Origin: Chryseobacterium vaccae
GTDB lineage: Bacteria; Bacteroidota; Bacteroidia; Flavobacteriales; Weeksellaceae
Assembly (NCBI RefSeq): GCF_009602705.1
Contig: NZ_VSWH01000001.1
Location: forward strand, 3,720,001-3,784,000
Direction of reading: 5' to 3'
Length of the DNA: 64,000 nucleotides
In this document: positions 16,782 to 26,367 of the stretch, piece by piece
How the letters are laid out: each line of letters starts with the position of its first letter
How positions within the stretch are numbered: position 1 is the first letter of the stretch
Program-made: the position numbers and the translations under genes
Notes under the pieces: generated by a model
The model's database searches: none
The model's input: the letters and a program-made list of their open reading frames with translations, nothing else
What the model was told of the DNA's origin: nothing

Positions 16782-17720
16782 TTATCGGCGATAATAGGTA
16801 AAACGATATCTAGTCTTTAATATCTCAGGGTTTTTCATGGCTTCCAGAAATATGCAGGCATATTTATTTATCCCTTGTTTTAAAGCAAGATCAAATGATT
16901 TATAGATTAGATAAATTCTCTTTTTATATTCATTGGGTAACTTCTTGGATAAAGACCAATTGTAGAGAGAATTCCAGTACAATAGCTGCCGTTGATTGTA
17001 TTCTGGGGTATATCTTACGATTTTGGTAATTCTGTTGTTGTCATGAATGCCTCTCATAGCAATAGCCCGATCTATAATACCTGTTTTCAGATAGCAATGA
17101 TAAGCAAGCCTGATGGTAAATTCTGTGTCCTGATGTAGGCGGAGAGCCGGATTAAAACGTAGTCCGTGGCGGTCCAGAGACTGCTTTTTTATAGTCAGTG
17201 TATTCAGGGGTATTGATGTACCGAAAAATTTAGGTGAAAGCCTTAAAAGGCCCCGGAAGACGTCTTCTCCTTCTGCAGGATAATTTACCGTACTCAGTGA
17301 GACGTTTTGAAATTTAGACTGAAATTCCTGTTTTCCTTTCTCAGTTAAATATTCTGTGCCGATAGCTCCGAATACCCCTTCAATATTGGAGCTTTTAAAA
17401 ATTTCTTTTTCTGCATCAAAACGGTTGGGAAGATAAAAATCATCTGCATCCAGAAAAGTAATAAATTCTTCAGATGCTTTTTCAATACCGAGGTTTCTGG
17501 TGGCTGCGGCGCCTCTGTTTTCTCCGTCAGGATGCTGAAATAACCTGATCCTGGAGTTTTCAGCTGCCAGTTTCCGACAGACCTTCAGAGAATCATCTGT
17601 TGATCCGTCTTCAATAAGGATAATTTCTTTTACTTCTTCTAACTGAAAGGCTGAGGTTACTGCTTTTTCTAAAAGCCCTGCTGCATTATAAACGGGTATG
17701 ATAACGGAAACTTTAATCAT
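16782..17720 (-). CDS. Glycosyltransferase family 2 (paralogue D)
   Basis: Start chosen at ATG 17720 (MIKVSVIIPVYNAAGLLEKA, 312 residues). A longer frame to 17789 would overlap the asparagine synthetase gene by about 65 bases and adds nothing conserved. The donor site is TFLDADDFYLPNRFDAEKE, and NRGAAATRNLG replaces the NHGAG segment of the other three copies. The C-terminal half pairs with paralogue C. It lies 4 bases downstream of the asnB-like gene, so the run asnB-D-C probably forms one operon. Confidence 0.88.
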   Translation of the reverse strand: MIKVSVIIPVYNAAGLLEKAVTSAFQLEEVKEIILIEDGSTDDSLKVCRKLAAENSRIRLFQHPDGENRGAAATRNLGIEKASEEFITFLDADDFYLPNRFDAEKEIFKSSNIEGVFGAIGTEYLTEKGKQEFQSKFQNVSLSTVNYPAEGEDVFRGLLRLSPKFFGTSIPLNTLTIKKQSLDRHGLRFNPALRLHQDTEFTIRLAYHCYLKTGIIDRAIAMRGIHDNNRITKIVRYTPEYNQRQLLYWNSLYNWSLSKKLPNEYKKRIYLIYKSFDLALKQGINKYACIFLEAMKNPEILKTRYRFTYYRR

Positions 17721-17724
17721 TATC

Positions 17725-19521
17725 TTATAATATGGATGCGTTATTATCTGCCCAAAGTGCCAGCTGTAAGATGTTCCAGTGTTTTTCATCCTTATTCAGG
17801 AATTGCTGCACTGCTTTAAAATCTATATAGCTGAAAACTTTATGATTCGGATTTTTCAGCAGATCATCAGAAAGCTGCATCAGATTGTCTTCTGCAAACC
17901 AGTTTTTCACCCCTAATCCAAAGCCCTGCTTGTGTCGTTTTCTGATGGTTTCCGTCCAATAGGAGCCCATTGCTTCACGAAGAATGATTTTATCGTTGGT
18001 ATCATCCAGCTTCAGCTGATCTGGAAGCTGAATACAGAATTCTGCAAAATCCAGATCAAGGAACGGAGTACGTACTTCCAGTGAATTGGCCATAGCCATC
18101 CGGTCTGATTTTACCAGCATATTGGCAGGGACATAATTTTCAAGATCCACTCGCATAATATCATTCAGAGAATCTGTATCAGGGGTGAAACTGAAGTTCT
18201 GGACATAATCAGAAGTAATCCCCAGCAGGCTACGCTCCTGTTTACTGAAGGCATTTCTTACGGAATTCAAATGAAAATCCATGATGGATGAATATTCAAT
18301 GTTTTTCCGGGTAAGATATGAGGTTGTTTTCAACTTCTGATACAGTTTCAGACCAAACTGTGCGACAATATTTTTATAGCTGAAGTGATTTCTTAATTTG
18401 TTTTCAACGGTATAGAAATGATAGCCTCCGAACAATTCATCACCTACATCTCCTGATAATACGACGGTTAATTTTTCCCGGGCATATTTACAGATTTCAT
18501 AATGAGGAATGAATGAAGCATCGGCAAAAGGTTCATCAAAAAAAGGAGAGATTTTTAAAAGTGATGCTGCAAGATCTTCTTTCTTTTCATGAACTTCTAT
18601 ATGATTGGTATTGTATTTATCGGCAATTTCTTTGGCATATTTCAGTTCATTGTCTTTATGATCATATCCGAAACTAATGGTTGTCTGGCGTGGAAGAAAT
18701 TCATCAACTAAAGCGACTACAGATGAAGAATCCAGCCCTCCGCTTAGAAAGCTTCCTACTTCCACATCTGCAATAAGCTGCTTTTTTACTGCATTTTTAA
18801 GCAGGTAAAGAAACTCATCTTTAGCATCGGAAAGACTGATTGTCCTGTCTTTTGCCGGAATGCTGTAATAACGGGAGACTGAAATTTTCCCATCTTTCCA
18901 TATCAGCTGGTGAGCAGGAGGAAGGGTAAATATATTGCTATAAATACTTTGATACGTACTTACATAGCCGTACTGAAGATAGTGGGAGAGTGCATCATTG
19001 CTTACTTTAGGACTTATTAATCCTGAAGCCAGAATCGCTTTGATCTCTGATGCAAAAATAAATTCATTATTATTTCCTATAGCGTAATAAAACGGTTTTT
19101 CTCCAAAACGGTCTCTTGCACAGAAGAGCTGCTGCTTCTGATCGTCCCAGAGTGCAAATGCAAACATACCCGGAAGATCGTGGATGAGGTTTTCCTGTTT
19201 TCTCTGGTACATCGCCAGAATGACCTCCGTATCTGAACCGCCGTGATAAGGATATTCAGCATATTTTCTCTTAAGATACTGGTAGCCGTAAATTTCACCG
19301 TTCAGAACAATACATTCATTTCTTGTATTGGAGAACATGGGCTGTTTTCCATTGTCAGAGAGGTCGATAATGGAAAGCCTGCGGTGCCCCAGAGCGGCGT
19401 GATCATAAAATTCATAGTGTGAAGAGTCGGGACCGCGGTGGATCATAGAGTCGGTCATTCTCCGGATCTCTTCCTGATAATTCCTGGCATTACTGCTTAT
19501 GATTCCTGCTATTCCGCACAT
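17725..19521 (-). CDS. asnB: Asparagine synthase (glutamine-hydrolysing)-like amidotransferase
   Basis: A 598-residue class II amidotransferase. Cys2 follows the initiator Met in MCGIAGIIS and would be the glutaminase nucleophile. The synthetase domain has the PP-loop SFLSGGLDSSSVVALV (about residues 257-272) and VVLSGDVGDELFGGYHFY. The length fits AsnB, which makes asparagine from aspartate, glutamine and ATP. The gene lies between glycosyltransferases, and AsnB-like proteins in O-antigen loci can amidate uronic acids. With Ugd encoded nearby, amidation of a uronic acid residue is a reasonable alternative to asparagine synthesis. Confidence 0.88.
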   Translation of the reverse strand: MCGIAGIISSNARNYQEEIRRMTDSMIHRGPDSSHYEFYDHAALGHRRLSIIDLSDNGKQPMFSNTRNECIVLNGEIYGYQYLKRKYAEYPYHGGSDTEVILAMYQRKQENLIHDLPGMFAFALWDDQKQQLFCARDRFGEKPFYYAIGNNNEFIFASEIKAILASGLISPKVSNDALSHYLQYGYVSTYQSIYSNIFTLPPAHQLIWKDGKISVSRYYSIPAKDRTISLSDAKDEFLYLLKNAVKKQLIADVEVGSFLSGGLDSSSVVALVDEFLPRQTTISFGYDHKDNELKYAKEIADKYNTNHIEVHEKKEDLAASLLKISPFFDEPFADASFIPHYEICKYAREKLTVVLSGDVGDELFGGYHFYTVENKLRNHFSYKNIVAQFGLKLYQKLKTTSYLTRKNIEYSSIMDFHLNSVRNAFSKQERSLLGITSDYVQNFSFTPDTDSLNDIMRVDLENYVPANMLVKSDRMAMANSLEVRTPFLDLDFAEFCIQLPDQLKLDDTNDKIILREAMGSYWTETIRKRHKQGFGLGVKNWFAEDNLMQLSDDLLKNPNHKVFSYIDFKAVQQFLNKDEKHWNILQLALWADNNASIL

Positions 19522-19568
19522 ATTATGTTGTTTTTCATCATTAATCTTTCATTTATGTGTATGCTAAT

Positions 19569-20492
19569 TTACGACAGATTAAGAAAAGTAGCTCCTTTTT
19601 GGGCCACCATATTTCTGAAACTGATCAATTGCTTTTCATCGGAAGAGATTTTTTTATACTTCTGAGATAAGGTTTTATATTGGGCCATGTTGCCAAGGAT
19701 AAAATTCTTGATCATACTCTGTCTGAGCGCTTTTTTTTCGAGATGCACAGCATCAGGAAGATTAGGATTCATAGCATTGATCTCAATCCTGACATTTTCA
19801 AATTTTGTATAATCTATTTTGTCCAGTTTCTGTACTCCGTCATGTACGGCTTTGCTGCCCGGGATCAGTAATACTTTTTTCTGATGAAAATGAATACGGT
19901 TTACAAACTCATTATCTTCACCATAATGGAAAAAATAAGGATTAAAACCTCCTACAGTTTCTATTGTTTTTCTGGGAAGCAGCCAGTGGGCTGCATTCAC
20001 AAATCTGATTTCATAATAGGGTTTCAGGGTTTGAAAATACAGATCAGAGATCATTCTTGTTTTTTCATAGTTGCTGGCAATGTACTGATCCAGAAAAATA
20101 TCGAGATATTTTTCTGAGCCGTCGATATGGATGGGGCTTATAATGCCTATGCTGCTCTGATCTGGATGGACATTATAAACCTCAATCATTTCTTCCATGG
20201 TATCCCGGTACAGCCATGCATCCTGATTCATCAGGTAAAAGAAATCTGCACCTTCTTTGTATGCTTTTTCAATACCGATATTATTAGCCTTTCCGAATCC
20301 AAGGTTGGTTTCTGACTGTGTAAAATCTACTTCAGGAAAATGAGTTCTGATATATTCCTGGGTACCGTCTGAAGATCCGTTGTCTATAACGAAACATTTT
20401 ACGGGAAGTGAAGAATTCCTGAGGCTGGTAAAGCACCTTTCTGCCCATTTCATGGCGTTGTAGGTAACAATAATGATGTGGATCTTTAGCAT
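19569..20492 (-). CDS. Glycosyltransferase family 2 (rhamnosyltransferase-like)
   Basis: A 307-residue GT-A enzyme. It opens LKIHIIIVTYNAMKWAERCF and has NLGFGKANNIGIEKA and the donor motif YLMNQDAWLYRDTMEE. PYFFHYGEDNEFVNRIHFH supplies the downstream acidic ED motif. The NxDxW-type motif together with GEDxE is typical of the WbbL/RfbF rhamnosyltransferase-like branch of GT2. No dTDP-rhamnose synthase genes (rmlC/rmlD) were seen in the window, so the donor may be another dTDP-deoxysugar. The stop is 47 bases upstream of the asnB-like start. Confidence 0.85.
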   Translation of the reverse strand: MLKIHIIIVTYNAMKWAERCFTSLRNSSLPVKCFVIDNGSSDGTQEYIRTHFPEVDFTQSETNLGFGKANNIGIEKAYKEGADFFYLMNQDAWLYRDTMEEMIEVYNVHPDQSSIGIISPIHIDGSEKYLDIFLDQYIASNYEKTRMISDLYFQTLKPYYEIRFVNAAHWLLPRKTIETVGGFNPYFFHYGEDNEFVNRIHFHQKKVLLIPGSKAVHDGVQKLDKIDYTKFENVRIEINAMNPNLPDAVHLEKKALRQSMIKNFILGNMAQYKTLSQKYKKISSDEKQLISFRNMVAQKGATFLNLS

Positions 20493-20551
20493 TTTCAGAT
20501 ATGGATTTTAGGTTCAGTCCGGTTTTATAATAACGTGAATAAGAGATATTT

Positions 20552-21220
20552 TTAAATATACTTTCGGGTTAAAGTTTCCAGATAATCCTGGGGGCTTATT
20601 CCTGTAAAAAATGTACTGATATTTTCATTGAAATCTACCTGATAGAAATCTCCTTCATCAGTTTCCGAATAACTGGCTTCTTGCCCGGTCTGCTTTTCTA
20701 TAGCATTCACAATCTCTTTAAGATCATAATAATAAGGGAAAGCAAGGTTGATAATTTCATTGTGTAAATCCAGACAATGCCTGCTCAGAAATCCCGAAAT
20801 GTCATCAATGTCAAGCAACAGCCTTCTCGCCTTAAGATGCATGGCAAAATCATGGCCGTCAGCGATCTGTTTTTTCAGGAAATTAAAAAGGGTATTTGGG
20901 TTGCCACCTTTTCCTACAATGTTTCCTATTCTCAGGATCAGAAAATTACCGGAATTTTTGATAAGATAATTTTCAGTCACTTTTTTATGCTGAACATATG
21001 GGCTATTCTGTTTCGACTGGTCGTGAATGCTTAATGTAGAAAAATAAACGATCTTTTTTTCTTTGTTTTCTTCGTGAACTGATCTCAGGAGAGACAGCTC
21101 TCTTTCAAATTCTGAGGCTCTTGTTTCCAGAGAATTAGAAACGCCTGAGGCAAAAAAGACAATATCTTCTCTGTCATAAGGCCTTACAGCATTTGCTATG
21201 ATACCATTACCGATGATCAT
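20552..21220 (-). CDS. NAD(P)-dependent epimerase/reductase-like protein (short extended SDR)
   Basis: A 222-residue Rossmann-fold protein beginning MIIGNGIIANAVRPYD, with a GxGxxA-like dinucleotide loop. VYFSTLSIHDQ and SPYVQHKKVTENYLI supply the Ser and the Tyr-x3-Lys pair of the SDR mechanism. It is shorter than typical 300-residue sugar epimerases and lacks much of the C-terminal substrate domain. It could be a compact sugar-nucleotide reductase or dehydratase for this glycan, or a protein with lost activity. Neighbours on both sides are GT2 genes in the same direction. Confidence 0.65.
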   Translation of the reverse strand: MIIGNGIIANAVRPYDREDIVFFASGVSNSLETRASEFERELSLLRSVHEENKEKKIVYFSTLSIHDQSKQNSPYVQHKKVTENYLIKNSGNFLILRIGNIVGKGGNPNTLFNFLKKQIADGHDFAMHLKARRLLLDIDDISGFLSRHCLDLHNEIINLAFPYYYDLKEIVNAIEKQTGQEASYSETDEGDFYQVDFNENISTFFTGISPQDYLETLTRKYI

Positions 21221-21299
21221 GGGTTAAATATTTTCATTAATTGTGTTATGTGCGGGGAACAATACTTCATATCTTTTACGGCACTGATGCCAGGCAGTT

Positions 21300-22226
21300 T
21301 TATTTAAGGTAATCAAAGATATGAAAATAGTATTTCATTTTTATTCCGGCTATCAATCGTTTCAAAGGGGAAAGGCTTTTCATATAATCTTTGTAATACT
21401 GAAGACAGTATTCTTTGTATCCGTCTTTCAGTGAAGGACTCAGTTGAAGGTTTGAAATTGTTTCCTTTACAAAAGTATTTCGCCTGAATACAGAAAAAAG
21501 CGCTTCTCTGGTTATCGGAGGTTTTTCGGAAGCCTTGAGTTTGGAGAATGTGTTAAATCCAATGCTTTGTTTGGGATGAATCCGGTATTCTCCCAGAATA
21601 GCGGTATCTGTTTGTACCGAATTTTTATCGGCAGCCAGCAGCAGCAATTCATAGTCGTGGATAATTACAGGATTTATTTTCTGTAACGGGAGATGTTCTT
21701 TAAGAAAGGTATTCCGGATGGCCATGCTCATTCCGGGGAATATATTTCCCTGAAATAAAATTCTTTTGATGACGTCTTGAGGTCCGGTAAACTGATCTGG
21801 TCTGTTGGTATCAAGATCCCAGTAGGTTATTTCGTCAGTACTGTTTACCGGTTCTCCGAAAAGTTTAATATTATGACAGATGATATTAATTTGTTTCTCA
21901 TTTTTAAAGAGCCGGGTAATGTATTCATTTTTATGAGGATACCAGCGGTCGTCCTGATCACAGAGGAAAACAATGTCACCCGTACACAGGCTCATTGCTT
22001 TTTCAAAATTGCCTACATAGCCTAAGTTTTCGGAATTTTCATAGACTTTGATGAGGTTCGGGTGTTTTTCTGAATAATTTTTCAGGATTTTTACCGTGCC
22101 ATCTGAAGATTGGTCGTCACAGACGATGATCTCGGATACCGGAAGAGTCTGGCTCAGGATGCTGTCCAGTTGTTCGGCAATATAGGTTTCACCATTGTAG
22201 GTGCAAAGGGCTACGGATGAGGTCAT
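21300..22226 (-). CDS. Glycosyltransferase family 2
   Basis: A 308-residue GT-A enzyme. The start SSVALCTYNGETYIAEQLDS and the motif FLCDQDDRWYPHK (DQDD) belong to the GT2 branch often annotated as alpha-L-Rha transferase or WfgS-like. A 14-base gap separates it from the GT2 upstream. The C-terminus is basic and amphipathic (SLSPLKRLIAGIKMKYYF), which could associate with the membrane. Donor sugar is unknown. Confidence 0.86.
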   Translation of the reverse strand: MTSSVALCTYNGETYIAEQLDSILSQTLPVSEIIVCDDQSSDGTVKILKNYSEKHPNLIKVYENSENLGYVGNFEKAMSLCTGDIVFLCDQDDRWYPHKNEYITRLFKNEKQINIICHNIKLFGEPVNSTDEITYWDLDTNRPDQFTGPQDVIKRILFQGNIFPGMSMAIRNTFLKEHLPLQKINPVIIHDYELLLLAADKNSVQTDTAILGEYRIHPKQSIGFNTFSKLKASEKPPITREALFSVFRRNTFVKETISNLQLSPSLKDGYKEYCLQYYKDYMKSLSPLKRLIAGIKMKYYFHIFDYLK

Positions 22227-22240
22227 TTGTGTGTTAGGAA

Positions 22241-23104
22241 TCAGTTCTTTTTTTGAAAAAGGCGGTAATAATATTTTTTTAAAGCCAGGTATCCGGATAC
22301 CGCCCGTCCGCCTGTCACTTTATTGAATTCATTTCTCTGCTGAATGTACTGCTTAGAACGTACTTCTATAATATGATAAACCAGCCTGTCGTGAAGATCA
22401 TCTCCGTACAATTTTTTCAGAATGGGAAATATTCTGATTCTCTGTTGGAGAATTTTATAAAGATCAGAGGACATGCTGTTGTTATTGTCTTCTTTACGGT
22501 AATGGGCCAAAGGCTCATCTACCAGAAGGACTTCGGGGTTGTCTTTGGTGATATGGATCCACATCAGCCAGTCTTCACAGCTTGTTAGTGAAGTGTCAAA
22601 CCAAAACCCTTCCAGAAGTTTCTTGGAAACAAGAGCGCAGTGGATTGGAATGCTGAACTTCAGATCCCATCCGAATACAATCCCTTCAAATGTTAAAAAA
22701 TCCTGTTCAACCCGGTTGTATCCGGAAAGATGTAATCCGTTTTTATAGATGGTGAACTGGCTTACGGCCAGCGGATATTCTTTATCTGTGGAAAGGCTTT
22801 TTGAAAATTTTTCCTTATGAATTGTATCATCAGAATCCAGAAACTGAACATAGTCTCCGGAAGCCTTTTCAAGACCTGTGTTTCTGGTAGAGGATAAGCC
22901 ACCGTTTTCTTTATATACATACTGAAAACGACTGTCTTTTTCCGCCCATTTTTTGGCCACCGTTTCCGTATGATCTGTAGAACCGTCATTCACAATAATG
23001 CATTCCCAGTTCTGATGGGTCTGGTCAAGAACCGACTGCAGGCATTCGTCCAGATAGACGGCCTGGTTGTAGCAGGGAACAATGACGGAGACTTTGGAAT
23101 TCAT
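22241..23104 (-). CDS. Glycosyltransferase family 2
   Basis: Start placed at ATG 23104 (MNSKVSVIVPCYNQAVYL, 287 residues), 1 base after the upstream stop. An ATG three codons earlier would overlap that gene. The donor motif is VQFLDSDDTIHKEKF, preceded by GGLSSTRNTGLEKA. It is part of a closely packed series of three GT2 genes (21300-24002) following the aminotransferase, which could add successive sugars. No membrane segment was seen. Confidence 0.87.
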   Translation of the reverse strand: MNSKVSVIVPCYNQAVYLDECLQSVLDQTHQNWECIIVNDGSTDHTETVAKKWAEKDSRFQYVYKENGGLSSTRNTGLEKASGDYVQFLDSDDTIHKEKFSKSLSTDKEYPLAVSQFTIYKNGLHLSGYNRVEQDFLTFEGIVFGWDLKFSIPIHCALVSKKLLEGFWFDTSLTSCEDWLMWIHITKDNPEVLLVDEPLAHYRKEDNNNSMSSDLYKILQQRIRIFPILKKLYGDDLHDRLVYHIIEVRSKQYIQQRNEFNKVTGGRAVSGYLALKKYYYRLFQKKN

Positions 23105-23105
23105 T

Positions 23106-24002
23106 TTAAACAATTTTATTTAACAGTTTGTACAGCGGAACGGGAAGCCAGTTTTTCAGAGCGAGGTCCAGCCTTTTTATACGAAACGGATACTGATGAT
23201 AAGCACTGATGTATTCTGAAGGAAGCTTTACCCCTGAAAAATAATATTTCTGGGTAAATCCGTTGATCCGATCTTTGACCAGACCTTCTTTATCAAACAT
23301 CATTTGCAGAAGAATAGTTTCCATTTCAATCTTTTCTGCTTTTATTTTGGAAATATTTTCCGGGTGCATCCGGTAATACGCAAGCTTTTCCGGAATGTAG
23401 GCAATCAGATATTTTTCACTGATTTTCAGCCACCGGAAATAATCATCTACAATAAATTTGGTGTCATATTTTCCGGTTTCCCTTAAAGCATGGGTTCTTA
23501 ATAATACCGTGAGGGCAGCAATCCTGTTCCCTCTTATAAGTTCTTTTCTGAAAATAGGAGGATCAATATTTCCTAAAGCATCATAATCCGCAATATCCTG
23601 AATGATAGAGCTGTCGTTGTCTATCGTATGAGTATTGGTAAAAACCATTCCGTATTCTTCACCCAGATTTTCAAGTCTGGAAACGCATTTCTCAATGGCA
23701 TTGGGGTGAAGAAAGTCATCGGCTGCTAAAAGCTTGATGTATTTCCCCTTCGCCAGTGCGATACATTCATTGAGCATGGCTGCCAGACCTGTATTTTGGG
23801 TATGGAAATTCTTTTCAGCGGAATAGCTGTTTTTCTGAAGCCACTGATCAATAACGGCCGCCGAATGATCGGGGGAAGCATCATCACCTACGATCAGCTG
23901 AATGTTTCCGTAGGTTTGATTTTTAATGCTGTCCAGATTTTCCCTGATAAACATGGAATGATTATAGGAAATAACAACGACGGTTACTAACGGCTGCTCC
24001 AT
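23106..24002 (-). CDS. Glycosyltransferase family 2
   Basis: A 298-residue GT-A enzyme, opening PLVTVVVISYNHSMFIREN with donor motif KLLAADDFLHPNAIEKC. The AADD form is the WffR/WfgD-like variant of the DxD site. It begins 3 bases after the DegT aminotransferase stop in the same direction. It could therefore transfer the amino sugar made by the upstream genes, but this is inferred from position only. Confidence 0.87.
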   Translation of the reverse strand: MEQPLVTVVVISYNHSMFIRENLDSIKNQTYGNIQLIVGDDASPDHSAAVIDQWLQKNSYSAEKNFHTQNTGLAAMLNECIALAKGKYIKLLAADDFLHPNAIEKCVSRLENLGEEYGMVFTNTHTIDNDSSIIQDIADYDALGNIDPPIFRKELIRGNRIAALTVLLRTHALRETGKYDTKFIVDDYFRWLKISEKYLIAYIPEKLAYYRMHPENISKIKAEKIEMETILLQMMFDKEGLVKDRINGFTQKYYFSGVKLPSEYISAYHQYPFRIKRLDLALKNWLPVPLYKLLNKIV

Positions 24003-24005
24003 GTA

Positions 24006-25106
24006 TTAAAACTCGTTTACTGCTTTAATGATCGCCTGAATCTCTTCCTCTTCCAATACTGAAGAAATGGGAAGGCTCAGCACTTCTTCGTGCATTTTTT
24101 CGGTAATAGGGAAGGACAGATTATTATATTCTTTATACGCTTCCTGCTTGTGTGGAGGAATAGGGTAGTGAATGATTGTATGAATTCCTTTTTCCGTAAG
24201 GTGGGCCTGAAGTTCATCTCTTTTTTCAGTTCTGATCACGAAAACATGCCATACGTGTTCTTTTTCGTCGGCAGGGTTTTCAGGAAGGATGATTTTCGGA
24301 TTATTGATTTCCGAAATGAATCTTTTAGCTACTTCTCTTCGGGTATCGTTTTCATGACTGATGTATTTCAGTTTTACATCCAGAACGGCAGCCTGCAGCT
24401 CATCCAGCCTTGAATTCAAACCTTTGTAAATGTTTACATATTTTTCGTTTGAACCGTAGTTGGCCAATGCGCGGATGGCTTCATACAGCTCTTTGTCATT
24501 GGTGGTTACCGCTCCTGCATCGCCCAAAGCTCCTAAGTTTTTACCAGGATAGAAGCTGAAACCTGAAGCATCACCAAGATTTCCCGATTTGATGCCGTTC
24601 CATTCTGCTCCGATAGCCTGTGCATTATCTTCTACGATCTTCAGATCATATTTCTGGGCTATATTTTTAAGTTCTTCAGAGAAAACAATTCTCCCCTGAA
24701 GGTGAACGATAAGAATCGCTTTTGTTTTTGGAGTGATCTTTTCTTCGATCTTTAAAATGTCGATATTGTAAGTGCCTGGATCCGGTTCTACGAAAACAGG
24801 AACCAGCCCGTTGTCTGATAAAGCCAGTACAGAAGCGATATACGTATTGGCAGGAACAAGAACTTCGTCACCGGCTTTCATAATGCCCATTTCAATATAT
24901 CCGCGGAAGATAAGACGCAGGGCATCCAGTCCGTTGGCTACCCCTACGGCATATTTTGCCCCGATGTAGTTGGCTAAATTGGTTTCGAAGTTTTTAAGTT
25001 CACCGCCTAGTAAATACCAGCCGCTTCGGAAAACTTCCAGTAATTTGTTCTCTATTTCTTCCTGATACCGTAAATTGATCTTCTGAAGATCAAGAAATTT
25101 TACCAT
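24006..25106 (-). CDS. DegT/DnrJ/EryC1/StrS aminotransferase, probable dTDP-3-keto-6-deoxyhexose aminotransferase (FdtB/QdtB type)
   Basis: A 366-residue PLP enzyme of the sugar aminotransferase family. [15 protein letters not shown] carries the Schiff-base lysine (Lys189), [12 protein letters not shown] the cofactor-binding Asp160, and [13 protein letters not shown] the N-terminal PLP loop. It lies in one operon with an FdtA-like 3,4-ketoisomerase, and rmlA and rmlB are nearby. It should transfer an amino group from glutamate to C3 of the dTDP-3-keto sugar, making dTDP-Fuc3N or dTDP-Qui3N. The choice between those two depends on the ketoisomerase stereochemistry and cannot be read here. Confidence 0.88.
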   Translation of the reverse strand: MVKFLDLQKINLRYQEEIENKLLEVFRSGWYLLGGELKNFETNLANYIGAKYAVGVANGLDALRLIFRGYIEMGIMKAGDEVLVPANTYIASVLALSDNGLVPVFVEPDPGTYNIDILKIEEKITPKTKAILIVHLQGRIVFSEELKNIAQKYDLKIVEDNAQAIGAEWNGIKSGNLGDASGFSFYPGKNLGALGDAGAVTTNDKELYEAIRALANYGSNEKYVNIYKGLNSRLDELQAAVLDVKLKYISHENDTRREVAKRFISEINNPKIILPENPADEKEHVWHVFVIRTEKRDELQAHLTEKGIHTIIHYPIPPHKQEAYKEYNNLSFPITEKMHEEVLSLPISSVLEEEEIQAIIKAVNEF

Positions 25107-25153
25107 AGTATTATTTTTTTAATGATAACCCCTGAACAGGGAAGTTATGCTCA

Positions 25154-26122
25154 TTATTTTTTTCTTAAACACACTGCGCCCCATGAATAACCTACTCCAA
25201 AGCCTACCAACATGATGTTTTTTAAATCTCTTGCAGTCATTGAATTTTTAAAGGCAATGGGAATTGTTGATGATACGGTATTTCCGTAGTCAAGCATATC
25301 GATCACGAAATTTTCCTGAGGAATGTTAATTCTTTTTCTCAGGAAATCAAGCATGAATGTATTAGCCTGATGGAAGATGAAGGTATCAATATCACTCTTT
25401 TCAAATCCGTTTTTTTCCAGGTTTTCTTTGACAAGGCCCGGAATGGCTTTTGAAGTGAAGTCGAAAATTTTCGGACCGTTCATGTGAAGATAATTGTCTT
25501 TATCCTCTTTATCCTCTGTTTTCTTATTTCTTACGGCACCGTTTTTAACGATGAGGTTTTTGGCGCCTTCTCCGTCAGTTCCTACCGAGAATTTCAGAAT
25601 TTCAAAATCTCCGTTTTCCGAGATCAGGGTTGCTGTAGCGGCATCACCGAAAAGGCTGATGTTTCCTTTATCATCTTCATGAATGTGCTTTGAATAGGTT
25701 TCTGCTGTTATTAAAACCACATTCTTCATCATTTTGGCATCAACAAGTGCGTTGGCAAGAGATAATCCGTAAATATACCCGGAACATCCCTGGTTGATGT
25801 CAATCGCTCCACAGCTTGTATTCAGGCCGGCCTGGGACTGAACGAGACAGGCAGTGGCAGGCAGGAAGTAATCAGGACTTTGTGTACAGACGATAAGATA
25901 ATCAATCTCAGATTTATCAATGCTGTATTCTTCAACAAGTTTGTTGAGGGCTTTCACTGCGATGTCGGAAGTATATTCGTCATCACCGGTAATATTCCTG
26001 TTTCTGATTCCTATTTTTTCAAGAATCTTATCGCTTTCCCAGTCCGGAAATTTAGCTGAAATCTCTTCATTGGAAATAACAGTACCCGGAATGTATGTTG
26101 AAATATGTTTGATAAAGGCCAT
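25154..26122 (-). CDS. 3-oxoacyl-ACP synthase III family protein (second KASIII)
   Basis: A 322-residue condensing enzyme with the full triad: Cys113 in NQGCSGYIYG, His251 in IFHQANTF and Asn281 in YGNTVSSTIP. It is clearly homologous to the KASIII at 4221-5195 (KIGIRNR/KIGIRQR, CTQSPDYFLPAT/CTQSPDYFLPTT) but diverged in the acceptor loop near residues 195-212. It follows an ACP gene by 10 bases in the amino-sugar operon. It probably extends or starts an acyl chain on that ACP for attachment to the 3-amino sugar. Other KASIII family reactions, such as ester formation, are also possible. Confidence 0.88.
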   Translation of the reverse strand: MAFIKHISTYIPGTVISNEEISAKFPDWESDKILEKIGIRNRNITGDDEYTSDIAVKALNKLVEEYSIDKSEIDYLIVCTQSPDYFLPATACLVQSQAGLNTSCGAIDINQGCSGYIYGLSLANALVDAKMMKNVVLITAETYSKHIHEDDKGNISLFGDAATATLISENGDFEILKFSVGTDGEGAKNLIVKNGAVRNKKTEDKEDKDNYLHMNGPKIFDFTSKAIPGLVKENLEKNGFEKSDIDTFIFHQANTFMLDFLRKRINIPQENFVIDMLDYGNTVSSTIPIAFKNSMTARDLKNIMLVGFGVGYSWGAVCLRKK

Positions 26123-26132
26123 TGTTCAGTAT

Positions 26133-26363
26133 TTATTGTTTTTTCTCAGAAACAAATGAATACAAAGCGTTTATAGTATTTAAAGCGGTGATTTGCTCAG
26201 GCTCCATATCAACACCGTATTCGTCTTCAATCATTACTTTGATGACCATTGCCGTAAGGGAATCCCAGTAGCTTTCTTTACTGTATTCTGTTTCAGGGGT
26301 GATCGTTACGTCTGTATTTTCCAGCTGAGACTGAAATTTTTCAATGAATTCGTTAATTGACAT
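26133..26363 (-). CDS. Dedicated acyl carrier protein (second)
   Basis: A 76-residue acidic helical protein with SYWDSLTAMVI holding the DSL phosphopantetheine site at about Ser35. It is distinct from the ACP at 5228-5461, sharing the overall pattern but little exact sequence. It sits between the GNAT gene (4 bases) and the KASIII gene (10 bases), so the three should be co-translated. It probably presents the acyl chain to the GNAT acyltransferase. Confidence 0.85.
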   Translation of the reverse strand: MSINEFIEKFQSQLENTDVTITPETEYSKESYWDSLTAMVIKVMIEDEYGVDMEPEQITALNTINALYSFVSEKKQ

Positions 26364-26367
26364 ATGA

